From the NCBI RefSeq assembly GCF_003609635.1, contig NZ_MCIA01000001.1, forward strand, positions 284,906-348,905: a DNA stretch of 64,000 nucleotides, in the 5' to 3' direction. Position 1 is the stretch's first letter; the number at the start of each line of letters is the position of its first letter. Of the stretch, positions 8,358 to 17,689 are shown piece after piece. The translations under genes were made by a program, and so were the position numbers. This stretch comes from Lacrimispora algidixylanolytica. GTDB taxonomy: Bacteria > Bacillota > Clostridia > Lachnospirales > Lachnospiraceae. Below the pieces are notes generated by a model, which was given only the letters and a program-made list of their open reading frames with translations, was not told the origin of the DNA and did not search any database.

Positions 8358-9683
8358 TTATCTTGAAACTCGTTTGGAATCTGTAGATCCCTTTCTATTG
8401 CTTCTAGGCGTTTTTGAAAATCCAGTTTTTTCTTTCAGTACACCATCTGCTGTCATTCTCATCTTCTTTTTGGGGGCAGCTGCAGCCGCTTTAGCCTTTG
8501 ATGGATCTCTTCTTGGTTGTGTTATTTTTACAGCCGGGAAATTATTTAACAATGGAAACGGATGATCTTTTACTTCTTTTAAATGCTTTCTGATCAACCG
8601 TTCAATATCAGAAAGAAGTTCTTTCTCATCAAAATCACAAAATGCAATTGCGATTCCATTTAATCCTGCACGTCCGGTACGTCCAATACGATGTACATAG
8701 GTCTCAGAAATATTTGGAAGATCATAATTAACCACATGAGTAAGCTCATCGATATCAATTCCTCTTGCAGCGATATCCGTTGCGATCAATACTCTGATTT
8801 TTCTTTCTTTAAAGCTGCTTAAGGCACTTTGACGTGCTCCCTGGGATTTATCCGCATGGATGGCTTTTGCTGTTATTTTATTCTTTGATAACTGCTTAAC
8901 CAAACGATCGGCTCCGTGCTTTGTTCTGGTGAAAACAAGAAGGGATTCAATGCTTTGATCATTTAAGATGTGCAGAAGTAAATCCTTTTTATTTTCTTTA
9001 TCTACATAGTACACATACTGATCGATGGTATTCGCTGTTGTGGACTCTGGTGTTATCTTTACATTAGCAGGATTCTTTAACATGGTATCGGAAAGTCTAG
9101 CCACATCTGCTGGCATGGTAGCGGAAAAGAACAAGGTTTGTCTTTCTGCAGGGATTCTGGAAATGATTTTTTTAACATCATGGATAAATCCCATATCCAG
9201 CATACGGTCCGCTTCATCTAATATAAATATTTTCAAGTGTTTTAAATCGATGACTTTTTGATTCAACAAGTCATTTAATCGACCAGGTGTGGCAATTAAA
9301 ATATCCACTCCCTGTTTTAATTTATCTTCCTGAGTCTTTTGGGATACCCCTCCAAAAATCACACAAGACTTTAACTTTGTAAATTTTCCATAGGTACAAA
9401 AACTTTCATATATCTGAATCGCAAGCTCTCTAGTGGGAGTTACGACTAATGCCCTTATTGCATGATTTGCCTTCTGAGGTGCTTTTTCCTCGCTTAGGAG
9501 TTGTAAGGTTGGGATTGCAAATGCAGCTGTTTTACCTGTACCTGTCTGGGCACACCCTAGTAAATCTCTACCGCTTAATACAATTGGGATTGCCTTTTCC
9601 TGTATTGGAGTTGGTGTGGAATAGTTTTCCATCTCCAAAGCCTTTAATATCTCAGGTATAACATTTAATTCTTTAAATTGCAT
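8358..9683 (-). CDS. DEAD-box RNA helicase, RhlE-like
   Basis: A 441-residue ATP-dependent RNA helicase. In order: Q motif PTPIQEKAIP, Walker A AQTGTGKT, PTRELA, TPGR, the DEAD box [12 protein letters not shown] (motif II), SAT, then the second RecA domain with ARGIDI and HRIGRTGRAG. The tail of about 70 residues is basic (PRRDPSKAKAAAAAPKKK, ending SNRKGSTDSKRVSR) as in RhlE, with no DbpA-type RNA-binding domain. The ATG at 9683 has AGGAG six bases before it; an upstream in-frame ATG at 9704 lacks one. It probably works in ribosome assembly or cold growth. Two more DEAD-box genes lie in this window. Confidence 0.93.
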   Translation of the reverse strand: MQFKELNVIPEILKALEMENYSTPTPIQEKAIPIVLSGRDLLGCAQTGTGKTAAFAIPTLQLLSEEKAPQKANHAIRALVVTPTRELAIQIYESFCTYGKFTKLKSCVIFGGVSQKTQEDKLKQGVDILIATPGRLNDLLNQKVIDLKHLKIFILDEADRMLDMGFIHDVKKIISRIPAERQTLFFSATMPADVARLSDTMLKNPANVKITPESTTANTIDQYVYYVDKENKKDLLLHILNDQSIESLLVFTRTKHGADRLVKQLSKNKITAKAIHADKSQGARQSALSSFKERKIRVLIATDIAARGIDIDELTHVVNYDLPNISETYVHRIGRTGRAGLNGIAIAFCDFDEKELLSDIERLIRKHLKEVKDHPFPLLNNFPAVKITQPRRDPSKAKAAAAAPKKKMRMTADGVLKEKTGFSKTPRSNRKGSTDSKRVSR

Positions 9684-9847
9684 ATTAGCTCCTTGTTTAT
9701 TCATTTATTTTGTAGTAATTCTCTTAATATGATGTCGTCAAAACATTCAAAATTCGATTTGCCTTGTTTATAGTAGCATTTATTGAGCATTTTTGCTACC
9801 TATAAATACGGTATATTATGGATTTACCTATAATAACCAGTAATAGG

Positions 9848-9880
9848 AAACGCCCAGAGAAATCATTACTCTGGGCGTTT
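9848..9880. terminator. Perfect 12-bp hairpin after the DUF1456 gene
   Basis: AAACGCCCAGAG and CTCTGGGCGTTT flank a 9-base loop just after the stop at 9893. The following minus-strand T-run is short (TTTCCTATT). Confidence 0.75.
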
Positions 9881-9892
9881 TCTTCCATTTAA

Positions 9893-10417
9893 TTATTTCT
9901 TTCTGTTTCTTTCTGTAAGCCCATTTAAAAATGATTTCACATACCGGTCACCGCTTATCTTATAGTTTCGCTGGCCCTGTCTACGAAGCGCTGCGCTTAA
10001 TTCACTATTGGATAATTCAAGTCCGCCATCTTTAAAAATAGCCAGCATCTCCTCACTGGTGAGTGACAGTGCGATCTTAAGCTTTTTCAAGACCACATTA
10101 TTCACGTCTTTATCGCTGGTTATCATGAATGCCTGCTTGTCCGATTCCCCTGGTTTCTCTTCTTTTTTCCCTCTTTTATAAATAATAAAACCATTTAAGA
10201 AGGACTCAAACATGCGATTGCTGCATACTTTCTGGGCGTCTGAAGGAGCTTCTTTCGTGGTTGGAGCGAACTTACTGATTGCAGTGGCACTTAATAACAT
10301 CTCTTGAATTTTCTCTTTTGTTATGGTAACTCCACCCAGCCTGAATACCCCAACCATATCAACGTCTTTTATATCCAAAGCATATCGTAATCTTTTTAAT
10401 ATATCGTGATTTTCCAT
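9893..10417 (-). CDS. DUF1456 family protein (YehS-like)
   Basis: A 174-residue soluble protein of unknown role. It is built of two similar units: residues about 3-90 begin ILKRLRYALDIKDVDMVGVF, and about 105-170 begin VLKKLKIALSLTSEEMLAIF; each ends with an FLNGFI/FLNGLT segment. This duplicated layout is the mark of DUF1456/YehS. It follows the DbpA-like helicase by 52 bp on the same strand and probably shares its transcript. The family often occurs near RNA or translation genes, but no function is established. The ATG at 10417 follows AAAGGGGA. Confidence 0.85.
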   Translation of the reverse strand: MENHDILKRLRYALDIKDVDMVGVFRLGGVTITKEKIQEMLLSATAISKFAPTTKEAPSDAQKVCSNRMFESFLNGFIIYKRGKKEEKPGESDKQAFMITSDKDVNNVVLKKLKIALSLTSEEMLAIFKDGGLELSNSELSAALRRQGQRNYKISGDRYVKSFLNGLTERNRKK

Positions 10418-10469
10418 AAAATCCCCTTTTGCATCTTCATTATCATTTACTCAATACTATACCACGTGA

Positions 10470-11921
10470 TTAGCGTTTATCCAATGCTTTCATTACCTTT
10501 AATTGCTTTCCGCTTATCTTTGTGTCTTTCATTTGCTTTAATACCAGGGGACCCTTGCTATTTAAAATCTCTACATACGTTAGGGTTTCCTGAATGGTTA
10601 TAATACCAATATCCTCTGCCGTCATTCCGTCAAGATTGGACAGCACTCCAACAAAATTCGTTGCTCTCAGCTTCTTTTTCTTACCGCCATTGAATTGTAA
10701 CTTCATAATGCCCTTATTTAACTGGTCGCTCTTTGCCTTTTTAATCTCAGGAGCCGCATTGATTTTTTCTTCAAAAGATGATTTCACCCGAGATACTTGG
10801 TCTTTTTCAGGATTTGGTCTTTCCTCGATCTTAAACCCGATTAAAGTTTCAATTCCTCTTAAAAATCTGGTTTGGGTCTGGGTCACGAAGGTAATTGCCT
10901 TTCCCTTTTGTCCTGCACGACCGGTTCTTCCCGTACGATGAACATAGGTTTCCTCTTCCATTGGAATATCATAATTAATAACCAAGGAGATACTCTCTAC
11001 ATCAATACCTCTCGCCGCCACATCTGTAGCCACCAGATACCGGAATTCGCCTCGCTTAAACCGCTGCATTGCGGATATACGATCATCTTGTTCCATACCG
11101 CCATGGATCTTTCTAGCGCCGTATCCCATAAGATTCAGACGCTCACACACCATATCCACACGGTCCTTGGTACTGCAAAAGATGATGCAACTATCTGGAT
11201 TTTCCATTATGGTAATATCATTTAACAGCTCAAATTTATCTGCCTCTGATGTATTGCAGATAGAATGGTTAATATCCCCAGTCGTAACGCTGGCCTCATT
11301 AATATCAATGTATACCGGGGTCCTCATGTCATTGATTGACATCTTTTTAATTTTATCTGGCATGGTGGCAGAAAATAGCATGGTTACCCGTTCCACTTTC
11401 AGCTCTTTTATAATCGTCTCTACCTGCTCAATAAATCCCATGTCCAACATCCGGTCCGCCTCGTCAATGACCAAGTAGCTGATCTTACTTAGTGGCAGCG
11501 TTCCTTTTTCAATGTGATCTATCACTCGTCCTGGTGTCCCTACTACAACATGATTTTTTTGTTTCAACTCCGTTTTTTCAATGGAAAATGGATGTCTTCC
11601 ATAGATAGCAGTTGCTTTTATTCGTTTGAATCTACCGATGTTGGTAACTTCTTCTTTTACCTGCACAGCAAGTTCTCTAGTCGGCGTTAAAATCAGTGCC
11701 TGGGGTTTATTTTCAAGCCATTCGGCCATTTCACAAATTGGTATCGCATATGCAGCCGTCTTTCCACTACCTGTCTGCGCTTTTACGATTAGATCCGTTT
11801 TTTCTAACGCCAATGGAATGACACTTTCCTGAACTTCGGTTGGTACCTTATACTCTAATACCTGAAGTGCCTTTTTAATATCCTCGCTCAAAGAAAAACT
11901 ACTAAAACTTTTATGAATCAT
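10470..11921 (-). CDS. dbpA: DEAD-box RNA helicase with DbpA-type RNA-binding domain
   Basis: A 483-residue helicase that would act on 23S rRNA during large-subunit assembly. Helicase motifs are complete: [10 protein letters not shown] (Q motif), [40 protein letters not shown] and [10 protein letters not shown]. The last 75 residues (from [16 protein letters not shown] to KVMKALDKR) form the DbpA/YxiN C-terminal RRM-like domain that binds hairpin 92 of 23S rRNA. The start at 11921 follows GAGAGGCATAAAC; the open frame continues 16 codons upstream without a ribosome site. The DUF1456 gene follows. Confidence 0.92.
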   Translation of the reverse strand: MIHKSFSSFSLSEDIKKALQVLEYKVPTEVQESVIPLALEKTDLIVKAQTGSGKTAAYAIPICEMAEWLENKPQALILTPTRELAVQVKEEVTNIGRFKRIKATAIYGRHPFSIEKTELKQKNHVVVGTPGRVIDHIEKGTLPLSKISYLVIDEADRMLDMGFIEQVETIIKELKVERVTMLFSATMPDKIKKMSINDMRTPVYIDINEASVTTGDINHSICNTSEADKFELLNDITIMENPDSCIIFCSTKDRVDMVCERLNLMGYGARKIHGGMEQDDRISAMQRFKRGEFRYLVATDVAARGIDVESISLVINYDIPMEEETYVHRTGRTGRAGQKGKAITFVTQTQTRFLRGIETLIGFKIEERPNPEKDQVSRVKSSFEEKINAAPEIKKAKSDQLNKGIMKLQFNGGKKKKLRATNFVGVLSNLDGMTAEDIGIITIQETLTYVEILNSKGPLVLKQMKDTKISGKQLKVMKALDKR

Positions 11922-12032
11922 GTTTATGCCTCTCATTCCATTGAAACGGTTGCATGTATCCTTTTGCACCGTCCTTGTTTCTATTTGCTATGCTATTATA
12001 TCACAACACGTATTAATGGGGGAATAAAAGTG

Positions 12033-12060
12033 AAAAGTCCCACAATTTAACATTGTGGGA
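12033..12060 (-). terminator. Terminator of the lipoprotein gene
   Basis: TCCCACAAT and ATTGTGGGA form a perfect 9-bp stem with a 5-base loop, followed on the minus strand by CTTTTCACTTTTATT. Confidence 0.75.
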
Positions 12061-12080
12061 ATCTTCATCATTGATTCGGT

Positions 12081-12770
12081 TTAATCGATCAGAGAATATA
12101 TCTGGATACTTTCTACCTTTTTATCTTTGATATGAAAATTCATGACGTCCACATAATTTGCTGGCTCATATCGATAATCATCCTCTTCGTTACTGATCTC
12201 CCCTCCCAACAGATTTCCTTCGGGATAAGTATCTTTTAACAGTTCATAGCTATCGCCTACTTTAATATTTCTTACTGTTGGATATTTCGGGTCTATGATT
12301 TCAATGTTGAAAATATATGACTTCTTATTCTCTGCGCCATCCATAGTTTTGATCACAAGACCTTGATAATGGTACTCTTTTTCTGTCTTTCCATTTAACT
12401 GATCCATGTTTTTGCCATCATCTGGGGAGTAAGTGTGGGATTTTATCTCATCTGCCTTTCCAAGCAGACTCTCCATCTTTTCATCGTCTACAACATCTGA
12501 AAGGGTAATGGTTTTCTCCTGATTTAGAAATGCAAGTTGCTTTAAACTATCATTTCCTTCGTTATCTGCAGAACCTTCTTTTGTCACATTTTCTGTATGA
12601 TCTACAGTACTGTCTTTTGTTTGTTCTACTGTATTTGATGATGGATCTGTTGGTGCAATGGTAGTTGTAGGTTCTGGTAATTTTACCTGATTCTTACCAC
12701 AACCATATAGGGCCATAGCACTAAAAGCTATTAACGTGGTCATAATTACATATTTTTTAAATGCTTTCAT
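12081..12770 (-). CDS. Lipoprotein of unknown function
   Basis: A 229-residue exported lipoprotein. The N-terminus is a type II signal peptide with lipobox LYGC (Cys at about 24). A Thr/Ser/Glu/Asp-rich linker follows (residues about 30-75, with TTTIAPTDPSSN), then a globular domain of about 140 residues. The domain has DEKMESLLGKADEIKSHTY and VGDSYELLKDTYPEGNLL; this VGDSxxxxKxxYP pattern resembles small clostridial lipoproteins of no known role. AGGAGG precedes the ATG. Located after the ABC-2 exporter genes in the same direction, 90 bp away, so functional coupling is possible but unproven. Confidence 0.8.
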   Translation of the reverse strand: MKAFKKYVIMTTLIAFSAMALYGCGKNQVKLPEPTTTIAPTDPSSNTVEQTKDSTVDHTENVTKEGSADNEGNDSLKQLAFLNQEKTITLSDVVDDEKMESLLGKADEIKSHTYSPDDGKNMDQLNGKTEKEYHYQGLVIKTMDGAENKKSYIFNIEIIDPKYPTVRNIKVGDSYELLKDTYPEGNLLGGEISNEEDDYRYEPANYVDVMNFHIKDKKVESIQIYSLID

Positions 12771-12860
12771 GGTTAGTCCTCCTTTATGTCATTGAATTTT
12801 GTTTTATTCGTTACAAGATTATTATATATAATAATTATATTATAGTCATCTTAATATGAT

Positions 12861-14423
12861 TTAAATAAAACTTAATTTACAAGCTTTTTGATACATGATC
12901 GTTGATGCAATGATAAGAACAATTGCCATTCCCCATAAGGTTTGAATCATTGGTAAAGACAGAATTAAATGAAGCAAAACCGGCAAGGCAACGGCTATCA
13001 TACTGATCGTGTTGGCTGCAATGACTGGAAGGCTTTGTTTTACTACCACCATCTCATTCTCCCAGGCGTAATTTGGAAACTTTTTATTGAGGACAACTCC
13101 AAGCACAGATGTAAATATTGAATAAGCGATGGAAATAAACAACAAGCCCAAAATCTGCAAAAAATTTAATCTCAGACGTGTAATAAGAGCAAACACTGCT
13201 AACAAATAGGCAACGGCATGTAGAGTTAAATTTACTGCAAGTTTGCTATCTAATATCTTTCTAACCGAAACTGGGGAACTCTGCAAGATCCAGATATTTC
13301 TCCCTTCCAAAGATAACGAGGAGGCCGCCGGACAGCTTAATGAAATCATAGCAGCAATTACAATAGGAGCATAGTTAGTGAGAAACCCATTCATATCTTT
13401 CACGTTCATATAGTGTCCCAATTTCTCTGGGGACATCACGATTAAAAGGAGACTACTTACACACAGTAGGATTACACCAAGCCCTGTATTTAATACCGCC
13501 ATATAGGAGCTGAGAAATCGTGCAAATTCTTTTTTATACAGTGCGAGGAACGGAGATTGCTGTTTCAGCTTTACTTTGCGGTTTCCAATGTAGCGAGAGG
13601 ACGTTTTTGCAAGAGCATCAAAAATAGAGTACTTCACTGAGATAACCTTCATAAAACAATAAAATACAATGACTGACAACCCGATAAATGCAAAGGGACC
13701 TGCGACTTGAGAAAAAGCGGTTTGAGAAAGGAATAACTTTGACAAAGGGTAGATTCCTGTAATCTGCGTTGCAAGCATAGCCCCTAGATTTTCAATCTCA
13801 ATTCCTGATTTCATATTTGAGACCCCTATATACCCAATCAGACCAAGTGCAGCAAAGGAAAACAGGAGCGAAAAGAGATTTCTGTTCTTAAAACGAGAAG
13901 AGGCAAGCACCACCAAAAGCCCAATAAATGATGCAATACACATAGGAATCAACGGAACGAAAAATATGGATACAAAGTACAGCAAAAATAGGAGATAGTC
14001 TTGTGGAGCATTTCCCATCCATACAATTCCCCCAGGAGCCATAAATATAAAGCCAATAAAAAAATTTAGCAGATACATAAACATAAATTTACTGCTTACA
14101 ATCTGACTGGGTTTTATGGGCAGAGATAGTAACAGGTCCATATCTCGACTTCCAAATAAAATACCATTTGCACGCAGCATTGTTAAAAACAAGATTGCGT
14201 AACTGGAAGTAGCAACCATATAAGCTGGTATTATATCCTGTTCTCCCATTCGAACTAATGCTTGAGCGGTTAAGACATTATAGGTAAATAAAAACACCAC
14301 CATCGCAACCATTCCAATCCCCATCATAACAGCAGACTTCTTCCTGTTTCTGGACTGCAAGATTTCATTTATGGAAAGATAATTTATTATCTGCGTTCGA
14401 AGCAACAACCATGTTATTTTCAT
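12861..14423 (-). CDS. ABC-2 type exporter permease
   Basis: A 520-residue integral membrane protein with about a dozen hydrophobic segments spread over the whole length, for example VMMGIGMVAMVVFLFTYNVL near the N-terminus and MAIVLIIASTIMY at the end. It overlaps the ATPase stop codon by 4 bases (ATGA), so the two are translationally coupled and form one exporter. The size and segment pattern match large clostridial ABC-2 permeases (putative exporters), whose substrates are mostly unknown. It does not look like a lantibiotic immunity permease of about 250 residues. Confidence 0.85.
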   Translation of the reverse strand: MKITWLLLRTQIINYLSINEILQSRNRKKSAVMMGIGMVAMVVFLFTYNVLTAQALVRMGEQDIIPAYMVATSSYAILFLTMLRANGILFGSRDMDLLLSLPIKPSQIVSSKFMFMYLLNFFIGFIFMAPGGIVWMGNAPQDYLLFLLYFVSIFFVPLIPMCIASFIGLLVVLASSRFKNRNLFSLLFSFAALGLIGYIGVSNMKSGIEIENLGAMLATQITGIYPLSKLFLSQTAFSQVAGPFAFIGLSVIVFYCFMKVISVKYSIFDALAKTSSRYIGNRKVKLKQQSPFLALYKKEFARFLSSYMAVLNTGLGVILLCVSSLLLIVMSPEKLGHYMNVKDMNGFLTNYAPIVIAAMISLSCPAASSLSLEGRNIWILQSSPVSVRKILDSKLAVNLTLHAVAYLLAVFALITRLRLNFLQILGLLFISIAYSIFTSVLGVVLNKKFPNYAWENEMVVVKQSLPVIAANTISMIAVALPVLLHLILSLPMIQTLWGMAIVLIIASTIMYQKACKLSFI

Positions 14424-15136
14424 GCGTCCTGCACCTCCATAAAAAAGGCCTCCAATGATTGATTTCCTTTTACTGCTTCAATGGGACCGCTTGCGATTAG
14501 TTTCCCATCTTTAATAATAGCAACCTTGTTGCATAACTTCTCCGCAACATCAAGGATGTGGGTAGAAAAGAAAATTGCACCGCCACTTGACACCCGTTCC
14601 TGCATCACCTGTTTTAGTAAGAATGTTGCTTTGGGGTCAAGTCCAACAAATGGCTCGTCTAAAATCAACAGATCAGGCGAGTGGACCAAAGCGGAAATAA
14701 TTGCAGTTCGTTGCTTCATACCATGGGAGTAAGAGGATATGACATGTGTAAGATTAGATGTCATTTCAAACATATCTCCATATTTTTTTAGGGCCTGTGA
14801 TCGTAAAGACGTTGAAACGTTGTATAGATCTGCTATGAAGTTAATGTATTGGTAACCAGTCAAATGTTCGTAAAGATCCGGGTTGTCAGGAATATAAGCA
14901 AGCATGGATTTGCATAGAATGGGTTCTTTTTTAATGGAATGTCCGCCTATGGTAATTTCACCCTCTTCAAAACCATGGATCCCCACTACCGCCTTTAATG
15001 TGGTTGTTTTTCCTGCTCCATTTGCTCCAATGAATCCCATAATATCCCCGGCTTCAATGGATAAGCTCAAATCATCAACGGCTTTCTTTTTATTGTCATA
15101 AACCTTTGTAAGATTTTTAATATTTAGAACAGACAT
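14420..15136 (-). CDS. ABC transporter ATP-binding protein
   Basis: A 238-residue ATPase partnering the ABC-2 permease downstream. Motifs: Walker A GANGAGKTT, a signature close to SHGMKQR, Walker B LLILDEPFVGLD and the H-loop STHILDVAEKLC. It belongs to the CcmA/YhaQ-like exporter ATPase group. The start follows AAAGGAGGAATTAAT. The pair stands in one operon; the substrate cannot be read. The 250 bp upstream hold the promoter region but I cannot place hexamers with confidence. Confidence 0.9.
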   Translation of the reverse strand: MSVLNIKNLTKVYDNKKKAVDDLSLSIEAGDIMGFIGANGAGKTTTLKAVVGIHGFEEGEITIGGHSIKKEPILCKSMLAYIPDNPDLYEHLTGYQYINFIADLYNVSTSLRSQALKKYGDMFEMTSNLTHVISSYSHGMKQRTAIISALVHSPDLLILDEPFVGLDPKATFLLKQVMQERVSSGGAIFFSTHILDVAEKLCNKVAIIKDGKLIASGPIEAVKGNQSLEAFFMEVQDA

Positions 15137-15384
15137 ATTAATTCCTCCTTTACCGAAAAATTATCAATTCTTGAGACGTTTTAAGTTTTGAGTCGGAAAT
15201 GAACATGCTAGGTAATTCAATGGACATGTGATGTCAGTCTCCAGTTAAAGGTTGCCCTAAAACTGAGAAATTAGAGATGAATACTCCTGTAACTCTTGAA
15301 CTAACAACCTCTTCCATTATTACATTTACCGAAGCGTCAAAAAATGGAGGAACTTTACTTCATAAAATCACTGCAACCTTTTCC

Positions 15385-15729
15385 CTAGTTACAATCAACT
15401 CTCTTTTCATATTCCACTTGCATCTCTCCCCAAGCTTCTAATACCTCTAGCACAGGAATAATATGATTCCCCTGTTCCGTTAATCCATATTCCACGTGTG
15501 GAGGGGTTTCTGAATGCTGTTTTCTCCAGATCATTCCATGGCTCTCTAAATCCTGCAAGGAACGGGTTAACATAATATTGGTAATACCATAAAGTTGTCT
15601 CTTTAGCTCATAATATCGAAAATTTCCTTGAGACAAATACCATAGAATGGGGAGCCTCCATTTTTTGCAAATATAGTTAAAAGTATGAACGAGATCACAT
15701 GAGCCATCGTACCAATCACTTGATTCCAT
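15385..15729 (-). CDS. HxlR family transcriptional regulator
   Basis: A 114-residue winged-helix protein. The family pattern is clear: KKWRLPILWYLSQGNFRYYELKRQLYGITNIMLTRSLQDLE, in which ITNIMLTRSLQDLE is the recognition helix, then PPHVEYGLTEQG as wing. Such proteins respond to quinones, aldehydes or disulfide stress. The ATG at 15729 has GAGGTGG before it; a GTG further upstream lacks a site. It is divergent from the EFR1 copy 2 gene, 137 bp apart, so that gene is its likely target. Confidence 0.9.
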   Translation of the reverse strand: MESSDWYDGSCDLVHTFNYICKKWRLPILWYLSQGNFRYYELKRQLYGITNIMLTRSLQDLESHGMIWRKQHSETPPHVEYGLTEQGNHIIPVLEVLEAWGEMQVEYEKRVDCN

Positions 15730-15758
15730 TTTAACCACCTCATTATGATATTTTGTGG

Positions 15759-15803
15759 GCACAAAATTGTGCGTACTTGTAAAATGCAGTTTTGAATTAT
15801 AAT
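15759..15803 (+). promoter_or_regulatory. Divergent promoter region with possible HxlR operator
   Basis: GCACAA-AA-TTGTGC (15759-15772) is an inverted repeat between the divergent hxlR and EFR1 genes. A perfect -10 TATAAT for the plus strand is at 15798-15803; its -35 is weak (ACTTGT, 15775-15780), which suits regulated expression. Confidence 0.5.
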
Positions 15804-15866
15804 ATTATGACAGGGCCTCTAAAATATAGTAACACTAAAACATGGAAATTTAAAGGAGAGAGAAGA

Positions 15867-16634
15867 ATGATATTTTATTTTTCAGGTACAGGAAATAGCT
15901 TATGGGTGGCTAAAAAGCTGGCTGAACTTCAAGATGATCGAATATTATCTATCCCAGAGCTCATGAAAGAAAAACGTGGACCGTTCTCATTTACTTTAAA
16001 GCAGGGTGAAATGCTTGGATTTGTATTTCCAGTCTATGCCTGGGCACCTCCTAAAATAGTATCGGAGTTTATAAATAATCTAGTCATTACTAATATGGAT
16101 GAGCACTATACATATTCCGTCTGTACTTGCGGGGACCATGTTGGGCTAACCATGAACGTTTTGTCAGCAAATCTACAGAAAAGTAACATCAAATTAAATA
16201 GTGGATTTTCTGTTTTCATGCCCAATAATTATGTTATTGATTATGATTTAGATTCAAAAGAGTTGGAACATAAAAAGTTGGAACAGGCGAAACAAAGGGT
16301 GGAAGACATCAACCATCATTTATCAAATAAAACAGAGGATATCTTTGACTGCTATAGCGGAAGTTTTCCTTGGTTTAGAACCTATATGTTTAACCCATAT
16401 TTTAATGGATTTTGTTTAGGAACGAAAAAATTTCAGGTTAAAAGTAATTGCATCTCCTGCGGCTTATGTGAAAGGATTTGTCCAACAAAGAACATTCATC
16501 TAAAAAACAAATATCCTACATGGGGAAAAGACTGCACGAAATGTATGGCATGCTTACACCGCTGCCCCGTTAGAGCTATTCAATATGGAGATAAAACAGA
16601 AAAAAGAGGACAGTATTATAATCCAAATGTTTAA
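15867..16634 (+). CDS. EFR1-type flavodoxin/ferredoxin fusion protein (copy 2)
   Basis: A 255-residue redox protein, paralogue of 926-1681. It begins MIFYFSGTGNSLW (FMN loop), and ends with two ferredoxin motifs, CISCGLCERIC and CTKCMACLHRC. The start at 15867 has AAAGGAG and is the homologous position to copy 1; the frame extends upstream to a TTG. It is divergent from an HxlR regulator, while copy 1 sits behind a MarR regulator, so the two copies likely answer different stresses. Partner and substrate are unknown. Confidence 0.87.
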   Translation: MIFYFSGTGNSLWVAKKLAELQDDRILSIPELMKEKRGPFSFTLKQGEMLGFVFPVYAWAPPKIVSEFINNLVITNMDEHYTYSVCTCGDHVGLTMNVLSANLQKSNIKLNSGFSVFMPNNYVIDYDLDSKELEHKKLEQAKQRVEDINHHLSNKTEDIFDCYSGSFPWFRTYMFNPYFNGFCLGTKKFQVKSNCISCGLCERICPTKNIHLKNKYPTWGKDCTKCMACLHRCPVRAIQYGDKTEKRGQYYNPNV

Positions 16635-16663
16635 GTCTGTTATAAGTGTCATTTGTAAAAAAT

Positions 16664-16693
16664 AAAAAGCAGGCATCGTTACGTGCCTGCTTT
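16664..16693. terminator. Bidirectional terminator
   Basis: AAAGCAGGCA and TGCCTGCTTT form a perfect 10-bp stem with an 8-base loop between the convergent EFR1 copy 2 and DUF4256 genes, with A/T runs on both sides. Confidence 0.8.
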
Positions 16694-16740
16694 CACTTAA
16701 CATCTCTAATTGACCATCTGTCTGCTCCATGATTTTTTAT

Positions 16741-17319
16741 TTAAATCTTTATAAAACCTCGAAACCCTCTGACACCATAGTAAGAATCTGCCCCATTATG
16801 GTATAAAAACACAGTATCATAGCGGCGGTCACAAAAGATGGCACCACCCAGTTCCCTTATATGAGCCGGTGTTTTTACCCAGCTACTGGTTTTTGTATCA
16901 AAGCTTCCAAGTTTTTGAAGTTCCCGATATTGATCCTCTGTTAAAATCTCTATGCCCATGGCATTTGCCATATCAATGGCACTATTTTCCGGTTTATGTT
17001 CTTTTCTTGATTCCAAGGCATCTCGGTCGTAGCAAAGACTTCTGCGATTTTTGGGACTTTCAGAAGAACAATCAACAAACATGTATTCCTCTTTACTTTC
17101 ATCATAACCAATCACATCTGGTTCACCTCCGGTTGTTTCCATCTCGTTCAGTGACCAGAGCTTTTCCATATTTGCTTCAAGTTTTGCTTGCACCAATTCC
17201 CATTGAATGCCTTGATGTAATTTTTCATTTTTTTCAAAACGAACCTTTAATATTCTAAGCAGCTCCTCACACTGTTGCACGGATAACTCCTTTTTTCTAT
17301 CATTTTTATTCTCAGTCAT
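16741..17319 (-). CDS. DUF4256 family protein
   Basis: A 192-residue soluble protein of a widespread family of unknown function. Family marks include GGEPDVIGYD, FVDCSSESPKNRRSLCYDRDALESRK (of which SPKNRRSLCYD is highly conserved) and GGAIFCDRRYDTVFLYHNGA near the C-terminus. The start at 17319 is set by GGAGG eight bases before the ATG; the frame extends nine codons upstream from a TTG. Monocistronic by position. No catalytic site can be assigned. Confidence 0.85.
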   Translation of the reverse strand: MTENKNDRKKELSVQQCEELLRILKVRFEKNEKLHQGIQWELVQAKLEANMEKLWSLNEMETTGGEPDVIGYDESKEEYMFVDCSSESPKNRRSLCYDRDALESRKEHKPENSAIDMANAMGIEILTEDQYRELQKLGSFDTKTSSWVKTPAHIRELGGAIFCDRRYDTVFLYHNGADSYYGVRGFRGFIKI

Positions 17320-17381
17320 TATAGTTTCCTCCATTGGATGTATCAAAGAATACTATTATAGTTTACGTAGTTCATGATGAT

Positions 17382-17582
17382 TTAATCATTTCGCATAAAT
17401 AACTTAACATAAGAATCATACGCCTGTTTCAATATCTCCCAGCCAACTTCCATATCCTCTTTTTTCCCCCTCCAATTGCTGATAGCCGCCCAGATTCCAG
17501 GTGTACCTTTGTATACCGTTTGAGTAAAGAATGCGTTTCCAGTCTCATTTACCAACTTTAAAAATTGCTGAATGTTTTTCAA
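17382..17582 (-). CDS. Small protein of unknown function, possibly truncated
   Basis: A 66-residue frame starting with TTG, with a protein-like composition: an amphipathic stretch IQQFLKLVNETGNAF and a C-terminal helix EILKQAYDSYVKLFM. No good ribosome site precedes the TTG, and a stop lies only four codons upstream, so this may be the intact C-terminal part of an older gene whose N-terminus has gone. Function unknown. Confidence 0.4.
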   Translation of the reverse strand: MKNIQQFLKLVNETGNAFFTQTVYKGTPGIWAAISNWRGKKEDMEVGWEILKQAYDSYVKLFMRND

Positions 17583-17689
17583 TGGTAGGAATCAAATACA
17601 TGTTAACCAATGTAAAAACAGCCTTTGATATGGTTTATAAAAAATCAAACCACATCATAGACTGTCTTTCTCCTAGGTCAAACGACCCA

